DNA from: Glandiceps talaboti
Taxonomy: Eukaryota > Hemichordata > Enteropneusta > Spengelidae
NCBI RefSeq assembly: GCF_964340395.1
Contig: NC_135568.1
Coordinates: forward strand, 1,437,501 to 1,501,500
Reading direction: 5' to 3'
DNA length: 64,000 nt
Within the stretch, counting starts at the first letter, position 1. The number at the start of each line of letters is the position of its first letter. Of this stretch, positions 50,010 through 61,584 are shown piece by piece. The translations under genes and the position numbers were made by a program. A model generated the notes under the pieces. The model made no database searches. It saw only the letters and a program-made list of their open reading frames with translations, and was not told the origin of the DNA.

Positions 50010-53000
50010 TTGGCAAGCGATACAAAAAGTGTCAATCTTAGTCTTAACTCATTGACAATTCTGATATCACCTACAAAGATTCTAATGATCTCAGGTAAAC
50101 ACATTACCAGTAACCTGTATATTAGTAAATGGAAGGTATCTTCCTTAACTATGATGGAAAGTTGTAAAATCTTGGATTCGCCAATTTGTTCAGATTTGAG
50201 TTTTGCAATAAATTACGATAGTATAATGTTGCAAGACATGGAACTCAACACATAATATCGATTTATACTACATTAATTTTAATAAACTATAACATGTCCG
50301 CTTATTAACATAGTTGTATACATGGAGGTAGAAGACTTACATTTTTCTCAAAATCACTTTCAAACTCAGTTTGGTCTGTATACATGTCGTCAGGAATAGA
50401 TAAACCAATAGCATAATTATATTGCTTTTCAGGTGGTTCATGATCTGGCATTGGAAATAATACGATATATTATGAGTGTAGCATCGCACCATAAGACTCT
50501 TCATCACTTTTTGAGGACATTGTTCTGAAGGCGGGGGGGGGGGGGGGGGGGAGTGTTATTTTTTAAGTGAGACTATTATATACTGAATCTGATTTGTGAA
50601 TGTTTATGGTGAACTTTATATCCTTCACGAGTACATGATACATTCAAATTTCATGATTCTTATGCATTATTTCAATAAAAACCAAGACAAATCTAAAACA
50701 ACAATTTAATATTAAAATTTGGCAACAGTGAGACACCAACAAAATTAACGAATTTAAAGGAAAAGTGCGGTCAGTTTCATTTCTACCTTTAGTACACTTG
50801 TATTTATTACTGTTATAAACTTAAATATGATTTTTGGGTGATAAAATAGCACCCTAATGCATTTGATATGTGTTTGGCAATTTTTCACTTCCTCGGTGTA
50901 CGGGCTTATGGAAAAATCCTGGTGATGACATCGAATCACAGATGTCATAATCTCTTTGACGTCATCACTAGATGTTCTCTAATAACATGAAATCCCCAAA
51001 ATGGCTGAATGCATGTCAAGTGCAGAAGAACTCCTTGACTGTTTTACAAGATTTCAAAATAGAATAAGTTGCCAAGGTGGCACCCAAAGTCGAACGAAGT
51101 TGATAGCAGTAATGGATACAAGTGTGCCAAAGGCGGAAACAAACCTAAAACACGTCTGTTTACCTTGCAAAACGATGTAAAAACAGGGTGTTACGTACAC
51201 ACACCTTACTTCCCTCGCAGCTAGTTGTACAGAGTAAATAAGGAAGAGAAATTCAATACATCTTATAGTCATCATCGATATACTTACACTTTGCTTGTTC
51301 ATCTGGGGGAAGTGTTCCAATAACGACTGGTTTTGGGGTAGTAGTGGCAACTATAAGGATGTCCGTAGTTGATAATGTGCCAGTAGTTGATTGGGTGCCA
51401 GTAGTTGATTGGGTTTCACTAGTTGGTTGGGTGTCAGTAGTTGATTGGGTTTCACTAGTTGGTTGGGTGTCACTAGTTGGTTGGGTGTCACTAGTTGGTT
51501 GGGCTTCACTAGTTGGTTGGGTTTCACTAGTTGGTTGGGTGTCACTAGTTGGTTGAGTTTCACTCGTCGGTTGAGTTTCACTAGTTGGTTGGGTTTCACT
51601 AGTTGGTTGGGTTTCACTAGTTGGTTGGGTTTCACTAGTTGGTTGAGTTTCACTAGTTGGTTGGGTTTCACTAGTTGTTTGGGTTTCACTAGTCGGTTGG
51701 GTTTCACTAGTTGGTTGAGTTTCACTCGTCGGTTGAGTTTCACTAGTTGGTTGGGTTTCACTAGTTGGTTGGGTCTCACTAGTTGGTTGGGTCTCACTAG
51801 TTGGTTGGGTTTCACTAGTTGGTTGGGTTTCACTAGTTGGTTGGGTTTCACTAGTCGGTTGGGTTTCACTAGTCGGTTGGGTTTCACTAGTTGTTTGGGT
51901 TTCACTAGTCGGTTGGGTTTCACTAGTCGGTTGAGTTTCACTAGTTGGTTGGTTTTCACTAGTTGGTTGAGTTTCACTAGTTGGTTGAGTTTCACTAGTT
52001 GGTTGGGTTTCACTAGTCGGTTGGGTTTCACTAGTTGGTTGAGTTTCACTAGTTGGTTGGATGTCACTAGTTGGTTGGGTTTCACTAGTCGGTTGGGTTT
52101 CACTAGTCGGTTGAGTTTCACTAGTTGGTTGGTTTTCACTAGTTGGTTGAGTTTCACTAGTTGGTTGAGTTTCACTAGTTGGTTGGGTTTCACTAGTCGG
52201 TTGGGTTTCACTAGTTGGTTGAGTTTCACTAGTTGGTTGGGTTTCACTAGTCGGTTGGGTTTCACTAGTTGGTAGGGTCCCACTAGTTGGTTGGGTTTCA
52301 CTAGTTGGTTGGGTTTCACTAGTTGGTTGGGTTTGACTAGTTGGTAGGGTCCCACTAGTTGGTTGGGTTTCACTAGTTGGTTGGGTGTCACTAGTTGGCT
52401 GGGTGTCACTAGTTGGTTGGGTGTCACTAGTTGGTTGGGTGTCACTATTTGGTTGGGTTTCACTAGTTGGTAGGGTCTCACTAGTTGCTTGGGTTTCACT
52501 AGTAGGCTGAATTTCACTAGTTGGTTGGGTGTCACAAGTTGGTTGGGTTTCACTAGTTGGTTGGGTTTCACTAGTTTGTTGGGTTTGACTAGTTGGTAGG
52601 GTTTGACTAGTTGGTAGGGTCTCACTAGTTGGTTGGGTTTCACTAGTTGGTTGGGTGTCACTAGTTGGTTGGGTTTCACTAGTAGGTTGGGTTTCACTAG
52701 TCGGTTGGATTTCACTAGTTGGTTGAGTTTCACTAGTTGGTTGGGTTTCACTAGTTGGTTGAGTTTCACTAGTCGGTTGAGTTTCACTAGTCTGTTGGGT
52801 TTCACTAGTTGGTTGGGTTTCACTAGTTGGTTGGGTGTCACTAGTTGGTTGGGTTTCACTAGTCTGTTGGGTTTCACTAGTTGGTTGGGTTTCACTAGTC
52901 GGTTGGGTTTCACTAGTTGGTAGGGTTTCACTAGTTGGTTGGGTTTCACTAGTTGGTTGGGTTTCACTAGTCGGTTGGGTTTCACTAGTTGGTCGAGTTT

Positions 53001-56000
53001 CACTAGTTGGTAGGGTTTCACTAGTTGGTTGGATTTCACTTGTTGGTTGGGTTTCACTAGTCGGTTGGGTTTCACTAGTCGGTTGGGTTTCACTAGTTGG
53101 TCGAGTTTCACTAGTTGGTAGGGTTTCACTAGTTGGTTGGGTTTCACTTGTTGGTTGGGTTTCACTAGTCGGTTGGGTTTCACTAGTCGGGTGGGTTTCA
53201 CTAGTCGGTTGGGTTTCACTAGTTGTTTGGGTTTCACTAGTCGGTTGGGTTTCACTAGTCGGTTGAGTTTCACTAGTTGGTTGGTTTTCACTAGTTGGTT
53301 GGGTTTCACTAGTCGGTTGGGTTTCACTAGTTGGTCGAGTTTCACTAGTTGGTAGGGTTTCACTAGTTGGTTGGGTTTCACTTGTTGGTTGGGTTTCACT
53401 AGTCGGTTGGGTTTCACTAGTCGGGTGGGTTTCACTAGTCGGTTGGGTTTCACTAATTGGTTGGGTTTCACTAGTTGGTTGGGTTTCACTAGTTGGTTGG
53501 GTTTCACTAGTTGGTTGGGTTTCACTAGTTGGTTGGGTGTCACTAGTTGGTTGAGTTTCACTAGTTGGTTGGGTTTCACTAGTCGGTTGGGTTTCACTAG
53601 TTGGTTCAGTTTCACTAGTTTGTTGGGTTTGACTAGTTGGTAGGGTTTGACTAGTTGGTTGGGTTTGACTAGTTGGTTGAGTTTCACTCGTCGGTTGGGT
53701 TTCACTAGTTGGTTGGGTTTCACTAATTGGTTGGGTTTCACTTGTCGGTTGGGTTTCACTAGTTGGTTGGGCTTCACTAGTTGGTTGGGTTTCACTAGTT
53801 GGTTGGGTGTCAATAGTTGGTTGGGTTTCACTAGTTGGTTGGGTTTCACTAGTTGGTTGGGTTTCACTAGTTGGTTGAGTTTCACTAGTTGGTCGAGTTT
53901 CACTAGTTGGTTGGGTTTCACTAGTTGGTTGGGTTTCACTAGTTGGTTGGGTTTCACTAGTTGGTTGGGTTTCACTAGTTGGTTGAGTTTCACTAGTTGG
54001 TCGAGTTTCACTAGTTGGTTGGGTTTCACTAGTTGGTTGGGTTTCACTAGTTGGTTGGGTTTCACTTGTTGGTTGGGTTTCACTTGTTGGTTGGGTTTCA
54101 CTAGTTGGTTGGGTTTCACTAGTTGGTTGGGTTTCACTAGTTGGTTGGGTTTCACTAGATGGTTGGGTTTCACTAGTTGGTTGGGTTTCACTAGATGCGA
54201 TACTAATGGATGTTAACTCAGTTGAAGAATATCCGGGTTCAGAACCTGACTGTTCGGTTGATGTTTGCGTGGTAGTTATAACAGTGCTTGATGTACCTGT
54301 GATATGAATTATAAAGAAAATCATATCATTATGTCACTGTCAGAATATTGTACATTATACGTTGCCTGATTAGTATGTTGAGTGTACGTTTATGTGTATA
54401 TGTGTTTGTAACTATTGCAATACAGTAAAACGTCTTAAACTTGCACTAGTTGGGACTGGAACATTTCTTTTTCATCAAGTAACGAAATATATATTGCCCA
54501 AAAAGTAGTCAATTACTTATGAAAAGACATTGTATTTATAAATTATTAGTCAATCTTATCTGTAGGTAGTGTAGTGACAAGTTAACAGCTTGGTACGTAT
54601 TGAATCGGCCACCACGTAAAAACCACACGAGTTAGAAGTGGAGTACCATTTGTTGTCCCGACAACCACAATGTAATCGCTGATAATTGTTAAAATACCAA
54701 AAATATCCGAGGTAAATAATGTTTTAGAAGTTTTATGATAGGAAACATGACTGTTTGAGTAGACTATATATAATTTAGGATACATATATTGAAAAATTCA
54801 TAGAAATATAAACAGAAAATCACATACTGTCATACATTTAAGATTTTTTTTCCAAATCCGAACGCGTTTACAATATTAGTTTTCATAGTCTGGTTGATGT
54901 TGAATACATAATGCCAAATAAAAGTAGACAATAACACTAGTTTTATTGGCGTTTTAAGGGGGTGGAACGAGCCTGTATCCCTGGAACGAGGATTGCATGT
55001 ACTCGCGCCATTATTGAACAGTTTGCAAGCAATAGTGTGTTTCCGATAAGCTGGCCGACCCTAGTTTAAACGTTCGACCCTAAACATGTTTGCATGCAAA
55101 AAGGCAAAATTGTCAGAATGTATTCATATTTTTCCCTGTGACTCATCTGTGGTCACTTTCGCATTCCAGAGAGAAATCAGGTCTTTTTAGACTATAACAG
55201 TACAGGCTGTGTAATGTGTTGATCTACTTAATTCATAATTGTCTTCATTTACTTCGTTATACCTCATCAAACTCTCACAGAAGTATTGTGACTAATGAGT
55301 ATCTTATCTTGGAATTAAATTAAAAAATAAAATAAATTCCGACCTACCTTATACTCCCATAGACCCTAAACGATGATGCTACCAACCCTATTTACTCTGA
55401 AGTCATGTTATCGGAAACTACTGTTTTTTGTTTATTTTGCCCTATATCATTATCTAGACTATTAAAGCGAACTATGACATGTATTGCAAGAATAGAAAAA
55501 AACGCACAATACATGTTTGGTGTCATCACCTAGTCTGTGGGGTACGAGGTGACGGAGCGCCCTCACACATCGGTCAATCCTTTTCACCATGATAATAAAA
55601 ATATATTGAAATTGTTTCCCCCCAGATCCCTTCAATTATTCTAGTCATTATCAAGTGAACATTTCTTACTAATATCACATAAGTAGACACATACTAGGAT
55701 AGGACAGTATTTCAGACTGTTGTATTTGGAGTTGAGATGCGCATGCGCGGGAAGTTAAGTCTAAAAATGCAGACATTTCGATCTTTAGTGGTTAGGAATG
55801 AAAATGTTTGCGGGAGACGGGTGAAAATTGTTTCAAAGGAAAGTTGATTAATAGCATCCAATTGACCACTATTTGATAAGATAATAACTTCCAGAGTACC
55901 TCAAACTTATCAGTCCACAAACTAGTATGTACACGTCCTTTCTATATCATAAAATAGGCTTGAATTGTAAGCAAAAGTAATCTTATAAAAATGACATCGT

Positions 56001-57196
56001 GGGAGATCTAATAGGAAATGGTGTCATGTCAGTAGCTCCGTCTACACGGCACTAAAAATCCTATCTGAGGTAGGATTCAGGATAGTTTGAAGCGCGTGTA
56101 GACGCAAACGCGTCCTGAACCTGTCCTGAAACTGTCCTGACTTTAGGACACCTTTGAGAGGTTTCCTGAAACCCTCCCGACTTCGTCCTATGTACTGTCA
56201 GGACGGAAGGCGCGACATCTCCGCTGTAACCTTCCTACGTGTAGACACAAATATATCCTACCTCAGGTAGGACTTGGGACTGCCTCGGGTAGGACGACCT
56301 ACGTGTAGATGGGGCTCATGATTCATGAGTGGTGTAATCGCCATTGCTGTATGACACAAAAACTTTATCTTATTTTGAAATGGTGGCAAATAATTTGACG
56401 AACACGAACTTGAACAAAACTAGGAATCTACCTCGATGTCGTCATACAGCAATTACGTACGAAATGGTGGAATAACTAATCTGACGAACAGAATTTGGAA
56501 TCCGATCGCACTGCGTGATACAGTAGTCAAGGACCAAATCGACCTCACCGACAGATAATGACTTGAGTCTATATGTAGGATTTCATATCCTGGGAACGAA
56601 TATGACATGGTTGAAGATATGTCAATGCTGCCAGTTTTAGAGATAACAAATTATCCTTGGTTTACGTTCAATCTACAAATTGTTCTTTCGTGATAAAAAC
56701 CCTTGACATAATTAATCCACACACCAGTAGTAGAACTGCAGTACATGGCCATCAACAACACTCCAACGACAACATATCTAGGACTTACCAGTAGTAGAAC
56801 TGCAGTACATGGCCATCAACAACACTCCAACGACAACATATCTAGGACTTACCAGTAGTAGAACTGCAGTACATGGCCATTAACAACAATCCAACGACAT
56901 CATATCTAGGACTTACCAGTAGTAGAACTGCAATACATGGCCATCAACAACATTCCAACGACAACATATCTAGGACTTACCAGTAGTAGAACTGCAGTAC
57001 ATGGCCATTAACAACAATCCAACGACATCATATCTAGGACTTACCAGTAGTAGAACTGCAGTACATGGCCATTAACAACAATCCAACGACAACATATCTA
57101 GGACTTACCAGTAGTAGAACTGCAGTACATGGCCATTAACAACAATCCAACGACAACATATCTAGGACTTCGTCTGTTCCAACACCACATGTACAT
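45053..57196 (-). CDS. Giant-stalk mucin-like transmembrane protein with SEA-like and EGF modules (gene C, 1485 aa)
   Basis: Exons: 57196-57109, 54296-51288, 50444-50341, 49644-49556, 48879-48659, 48058-47902, 47187-46975, 46313-45845, 45659-45606, 45106-45053; phases 1,1,0,2,1,2,2,0,0. Exon 1: MYMWCWNRRSPRY then VVVGLLLMAMYCSS, a signal peptide. Exon 2 (3,009 bp) is about 1000 residues, mostly TSETQP hexamers. SEA-like module residues 1033 to about 1155, holding a four-Cys insert from exon 4 (CPLYGC to CLDC) and MVDYEVIYDA in exon 5; no Gly-Ser at the usual cleavage position. EGF: C1202, C1207, C1213, C1222, C1224, C1236 (spacing 4-5-8-1-11). Helix about 1244-1268, then KWKKEEAKK. The tail is Lys-rich with DDWKKYYPFG and YGFSAYEK. 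The exon 9 donor is GTCAGT. The last exon reads PAMPDQYLWSG then NVPLST. Inferred long-stalk epithelial membrane mucin. Confidence 0.85.
45142..45360. mobile_element. TTAA MITE family 1, copy truncated by a microsatellite
   Basis: Left arm begins TTAAAGTGGACATGTGGATG. The centre and part of the right arm are present, up to CTTGCAATG, where (TCTG)n replaces the rest. In the short intron between gene C exons 9 and 10. Confidence 0.75.
45358..45450. repeat. (TCTG)n microsatellite
   Basis: TCTG run interrupting the MITE at 45142. Confidence 0.95.
45719..45838. repeat. (CAAA)n-(AAAT)n-(CATA)n microsatellite
   Basis: Three tetranucleotide blocks, ending within 10 bp of the gene C exon 8 donor at 45844. 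Frames running from exon 8 into the repeat are artefacts. Confidence 0.95.
46428..46755. repeat. (CATA)n-(CAGA)n compound microsatellite
   Basis: CATA blocks with one CAGA block at 46497-46554, in the intron between gene C exons 7 and 8. Confidence 0.95.
47262..47590. repeat. ~55-bp minisatellite, 6-7 copies
   Basis: Units with AGTCTGCACATTGCAACTCT, AGATCGATCGACTGTTGTGT and GACAGGCTTGT, just upstream (- strand) of the gene C transmembrane exon. Overlapping ORFs of about 120 codons are artefacts. Confidence 0.92.
48422..48546. repeat. (CAGA)n and (CATA)n microsatellite
   Basis: Tetranucleotide runs in the intron between gene C exons 5 and 6. Confidence 0.93.
48915..49272. mobile_element. Foldback MITE-like element in gene C intron 4
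   Basis: Long inverted arms. The left starts CAACTTCAGACATCAGACCG and includes CCTGTTACAAACAGG. The right ends CGGTCTGATGTCGGCAGTTG and includes CCTGTTTGTAACAG. Inner parts also pair (AAGAACAGTTTTATGGC / GCCATAAAACTGTTCTT). It starts about 36 bp from the acceptor of gene C exon 5. Confidence 0.82.
49725..50002. repeat. (TATG)n and (TG)n microsatellites
   Basis: TATG run 49725-49806, TG run 49925-50000, separated by about 120 bp of unique DNA. Intron between gene C exons 3 and 4. Confidence 0.95.
50533..50552. repeat. Poly-G tract
   Basis: Homopolymer G run of about 20 in the intron between gene C exons 2 and 3. Confidence 0.9.
51420..54195 (-). repeat. 18-bp coding minisatellite of the gene C mucin stalk
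   Basis: About 150 copies of an 18-bp unit (ACTAGTGAAACCCAACCA on the coding strand) encode TSETQP, with variants TSETLP, TSETRP, TSDTQP, TSENQP and TSQTQP. Multi-unit blocks have been copied: the strings of variant units near 51880-52020 and 52065-52210 match, as do those near 52985-53160 and 53330-53430. The unit is a multiple of three and lacks stops in other frames, which produces a spurious 946-codon overlapping ORF (KPNQLV repeats). Confidence 0.95.
54325..56020. other. Gene C intron 1, unique part
   Basis: AT-rich DNA without repeats or exons I can support. Confidence 0.5.
56030..56320. mobile_element. Non-autonomous DNA element with CCCCATCTACACG-type ends
   Basis: Left end AGCTCCGTCTACACG and right end CGTGTAGATGGGGCT are inverted matches. 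The inside is GC-richer than its surroundings and holds repeated and inverted TAGGACGG / CCTACCTCAGGTAGGA motifs. No coding capacity; target-site duplication not clear. Confidence 0.65.
56722..57172 (-). repeat. 64-bp minisatellite made of the gene C signal exon end plus its splice donor
   Basis: Seven tandem copies. Each holds, on the - strand, the second half of exon 1 (GTTGTCGTTGGA, GATGGCCATGTACTGC, TTCTACTACTG) followed by GTAAGTCC. The copy at the highest coordinates belongs to the full exon 1; the others follow it downstream. Reading through the first donor hits TAG three codons later. Confidence 0.9.
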
Positions 57197-59083
57197 GTTG
57201 GTAGTTCAGTTAAAAGTTAATCCAACAAAGTTTTGTATTGTGCAGCACTTGAACGAGCTTTGGTATCCACTTTGCGAGGATTATCCTAACCATACCCAGA
57301 GAGACTTGTACAAATGACACAATTCAACTAAATAACTGAGTTAGGTGGCATGTCTCAGACAGAATATGTGACTAAGTTACTGACATATACACACCTAGTT
57401 TTATCAATCTCATCACAGTTAAATGTTTGTCTAGTTAAATATATACTAGTATTTGATGCAAGGGCGTTGACGTGCCTAAGTTGCAACCCTGGGTTGTAAC
57501 ATTATCAGCATATTTGGAATAAATGATAAAATCCTATATCAACAACACGCCTAGACTGATAACCGTCCATACATTGTCGCCATAACACCACAATATGCCA
57601 CTAAGGATTGAAAATGTATGTCTTTTTTTTTTACAGGAATTACCATAATTTAAAGACACCAACCTTCATCAATGTCAAGGAATGATGGACAATTTAAATT
57701 CGTTCTAATGTTGTTACCTTTGAGGTGACTTTTCAATATCACACACACACACACACACACACGTACACACACACATATACACACGCTTGCACAACGAGAA
57801 AGAACCAGGCGTGCTTTCAGTCAGTCAATCAATCAGTCAGTCAGTCAATCAATCAGTCAGTCAGTCAGTCAGTCAGTCAGATAAAGAAGGACCAAACACC
57901 ACCAAATAATAAGACTTATTTATTTAAAACACACGTTTCGAACTCCAGGCTCTTCTCCAGGTGTACATACGTAAAATGTTCATGGTGCTCTTACAAGCTG
58001 TAAATTACTGTCAGTCTGTCTATCTGTATTTCATATTTATAGCAGGTTGTTATCGCGGTCTGTCAGCATGTTGATTATTTAATGATAAATTGAATTATAT
58101 ATTTTAAAACCGAGATATAACTATTAAATTAAGGTGAGACCACAATGAATCATCGGCTACACAGTACAGTTAATACCCATTATAAGTCTCATCAAAGTAA
58201 AGTGGCACGTGCACACGCACTAGCTCACTTTAATATGATTTTTTTTAAAGTCGGGAGAAAATGCTAACATAAAACCTAGATTAATTAAAGTGTTGTAATA
58301 CAGTGTGATTGTTAATCTCTATAATTGTATGTTTTTGAAGGAAGTGACACAATTTAATAGTTTTCTGGTGTTGTCAGCATAACAGGGGTTTCTCCGAATA
58401 CTATTACTACTACAGACAGTTCCTGGTGCCCTATAATCCCAATGGAATACGATAATGTATTTCACTGGTCATACCTTCGTTCTCAGTCCAATGGGACCAT
58501 TCACTTACACCAGCTCCTATAGCTATAATCTGTGGAGCAGTATACTGTAGTCTTAAGAATAGTATATTGTTTCCGTTCCCGAAAATAAAGCTATTTCTGA
58601 GGGTGTATGTCTAAGCCTTCCTCAGACTTGTCACTGTTTTTTAATCAAGTGAAAGAACTATATTTTAAAAGATTGAATGTCAATATGACGTTTCCAAGAC
58701 TTATTATCTTTTGAAGTTATGTAAAAATAAACTTATGTTTGAGAGTTACCTTTAAATTTAAATGAAAATAAAAAAGGTATTGACTTACACTGGTAATAAC
58801 ACACAAGTTTAATGCTAAAAAGCTTTGAACTGTTAGTGCCTTATAACCTTTGTAAATCATGTGATCTACCAAGCTGATGAATATTTTGGGCCAGTGTCTG
58901 GATATCATGAGGTTGAGAGCTTCCCTAAATTCAATTTTTAAATTCAAATTAAATTTAATTAATTAATTAATCTAAATTCAATTGTTTTGTTGAGATATCA
59001 CAATATTGATTGACACGTTCCATCTCTAAATGTAAAGTCTAATTTATACACAGTTGATCGCCGATTCTGGTGTTTCCATCTCT
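57197..59083. other. Intergenic DNA between genes C and D
   Basis: Holds a (CA)n run (57740-57775), a short (CAGT)n run (57818-57880) and a SINE-like piece at 58800-58900. The promoter of gene C must lie just above 57196 but cannot be defined. Confidence 0.55.
58800..58900 (-). mobile_element. tRNA-derived SINE-like element, family 2, copy 2
   Basis: On the - strand, AGCTTGGTAGATCACATGAT and TTTACAAAGGTTATAA match the element at 23560-23705. Confidence 0.5.
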
Positions 59084-60456
59084 TCATAGATCTTCCGTTA
59101 TGTCAACCTTAAAGAACAAAACATATTTGAGTCACATTGTAGAGCAGCGCCTCCAACGGTAGAATATCCTTCTCTGTATTCTAATACGTGAAGTTTTAGT
59201 AGCACAAATTTGTTCAGCATAGTGATATTTTAATATTTCAATAACACAATCATAACATATTCTTAGTGCTAAAACCATAGATATGGAAATGTTTTATATT
59301 TTAAGTTGAAAAAATGCACAGCACACATTTTTAATATTGTGCCAAAATTCTAATCATTGCTGTTGTCGAGATGTCAGTAAAGATATTTTATCTTCCATTC
59401 AGTTAAAGTTGATCTTAAATACGCAATTTAAAAAACTTGAAATATGTTCCTTAGTGGCCATATGGGTGAGAATTGGGTATTTATTTTGGATTTGTAACTG
59501 ATAAAACAACTTTATTCTTTTTTCCTACTTAAAAAATAATGTGAAGTAACATATACCAAGTTCTTGTTTGTAACATAACTTAATAATCGCAAAACATTAA
59601 AAAATGTGTAAAATGTTTGTTATTGTACGTACAACAAACATTTAAAAAATGTTTTGCATCTATGTGCAATTTATTGAGTTACAAACACAGACAAAAATCA
59701 TAGTAAAGTTGTTCTATCAGTTATAAATCCAAAATAGCTACTCAATTCTCATCCATGATATGACCTCTATTTAACCAATGAATATATTAAATTATGCATG
59801 TCAAACCATGTCAGTTCTGCCCTATCATATCTAATTGTTAACTAAATGAGAGATTAAACGAATCAATTTGTAAGTTTGTGATCAGCTGCTACACTATGTA
59901 TACCGATTCGAAATCTCATGTACCGTACTTATTAAGATACTGACCTCGTCCAACGGGTAAGACTCTCCGTAAAAAGGAACTTGCGGTTGTCTCAACGAAA
60001 ACTGCAATAACAAGTAAAGGATGGCGGTTAAGTGAACCAAAACTTAATTGCGAAAATTGAGTTCCAATTTCGATTCTTCACATCACATCTGTTCAATTGA
60101 ATTTATTTATTTTGATATAATATAATTTAATTCAATTAAAAAATGTGTTGTCAACATATACACTGATAAAAAGGGCTCGTCGTATCATTATCATATCACA
60201 TTTACCAATTACGCACATACATTACAATGTTACTTGGTATTTCAAATAATTACTGCTGATAGATACAATGTGCATTTACGTTTACAACTTTTGAGTGACG
60301 TCATAAAAATGTAGGTCAAATAAAATGTAGGTTAATTGATACAGAGGTCAAAGTCAGAGCGAATAGATGTGTAATATTGATAAAAAAATCCCCCAAAAAA
60401 TCCTCTTACAGAAAGAAAGAAAGAAAGAAAGAATGATTGAATGCCATTACGAATGC

Positions 60457-60505
<49 letters not shown>

Positions 60506-61584
60506 GCCTTTCAGCCTCTCTCTATCTTCTCTGGGTTATAAGTACAAAACACGAACTATTTTCATCTTATGGAGACATCGCATTCTCCCACTACCTTCCG
60601 ACGAATAAGTTTTGCAGCTCACCCTCTAGCTCCCTCCCCTCGACTACCCCTCCTCTGTCTAAGTTCTCGCTCACTGAAATCTAATTTTTGAAGTCCTACA
60701 GAAATTTAGTCAACTCACGCCGAAATAGTCGTCATCATAGGATTGCTGCAATGGTTGCCTATCACTCTTGTAACGTTCGTATGGATAGTATTTCCTCCAG
60801 TCATGGAGTCTAGGACCACGTGACATGCCATGGAGTCTAGGACCACGTGACATGCCATAATCCCGCCTTGCATGGTTTCTTTCCTTGATTGCAAAGCTTT
60901 TGGGATATCGAATCTTACTGTCATCTTCGAATGCCACATCGTTTTCAAAACGGCGAAAGGTAAAGTTGTCATTAACGGTTGACATGGGTGGCCAGTCGTT
61001 GTAACTGAAAGTAAAAAAAAAATATTACAGGTCACGTGACATGGGTGGCCAGTCGTCTAAATTTGAACTTTGGTATTATGAATATACAGGAAAGAAATCT
61101 GCTACTATATGTTTGAAAATGGTTGCTTTTTGGGGACTGCATTCATGAAATGTTGGCTTAATATACGTTGGGAAACGTCAAGACATTGATACGGGATTGA
61201 AAATTAACCCTTTTAAGTAATTACACTTAAATCCAAAATATTGAGCTCGATAATCTTGGTTTAGTCCTGGCGTAGCAGTCAAGGAACATTACATAGGATT
61301 ATTCTTTTGGTCAGGACCGACTTTTCCATAGCTCTAGATTTAGCAGACAAGTGTCTATTACTCCCAAATCTTTTAATCCTTATCTCGGTGACATCACTTA
61401 CCGCTTTCCTTGTTGTCGTGCTTCTTTTTGTTGGTCTACTGCTATCGTAGCATAGCATACACATATTACAAGAAAAATCAACACAACCACAATAAAGGCT
61501 AGACATCCTATTAAGATGATGTAGCTGATGTTCATGTAGTCTTTGCACCGTTCACCAAAATACACTCGTCCATCCATGAGACAC
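59084..61584 (-). CDS. Mucin-like transmembrane protein, 3' part (gene D; upstream exons not in window)
   Basis: Exons 61584-61402, 61004-60719, 60001-59945 and 59107-59084, phases 2,0,0, entering in phase 2. The first visible exon begins with Cys five of an EGF module (CLMDGRVYFGERC; 11 residues between C5 and C6, as in gene C) and continues into a transmembrane helix (ILIGCLAFIVVVLIFLVICV) and AVDQQKEARQQGKR. The tail exon begins YNDWPPM and includes a 9-residue perfect duplication (GMSRGPRLH twice) and DWRKYYPYERY, close to DDWKKYYPFG of gene C. The third exon ends before GTCAGT, the same unusual donor as in gene C. The last exon encodes VDITEDL and TGA. No EGF first half, SEA or mucin exon was found between 61585 and 64000, so they probably lie beyond the window. 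Confidence 0.8.
59450..59774. mobile_element. TTAA MITE family 1, diverged copy
   Basis: Palindromic, with TTAGTGGCCATATGGGTGAG at the left, TTGTTATTGTACGTACAA at the centre and ATGACCTCTATTTAA at the right. Lies in the last intron of gene D. Confidence 0.78.
60413..60508. repeat. (GAAA)n and (TCTG)n microsatellite
   Basis: AAAGAAAG run at 60413-60430 and TCTG run at 60457-60506, in a gene D intron. Confidence 0.92.

Noticed and set aside
51351-54191. 946-codon ORF with KPNQLV repeats on the - strand and several + strand ORFs
   Set aside because: Frame shadows of the 18-bp TSETQP unit. The TSETQP frame is the one that fits splice phases at 54296 and 51288 and joins signal and SEA exons.
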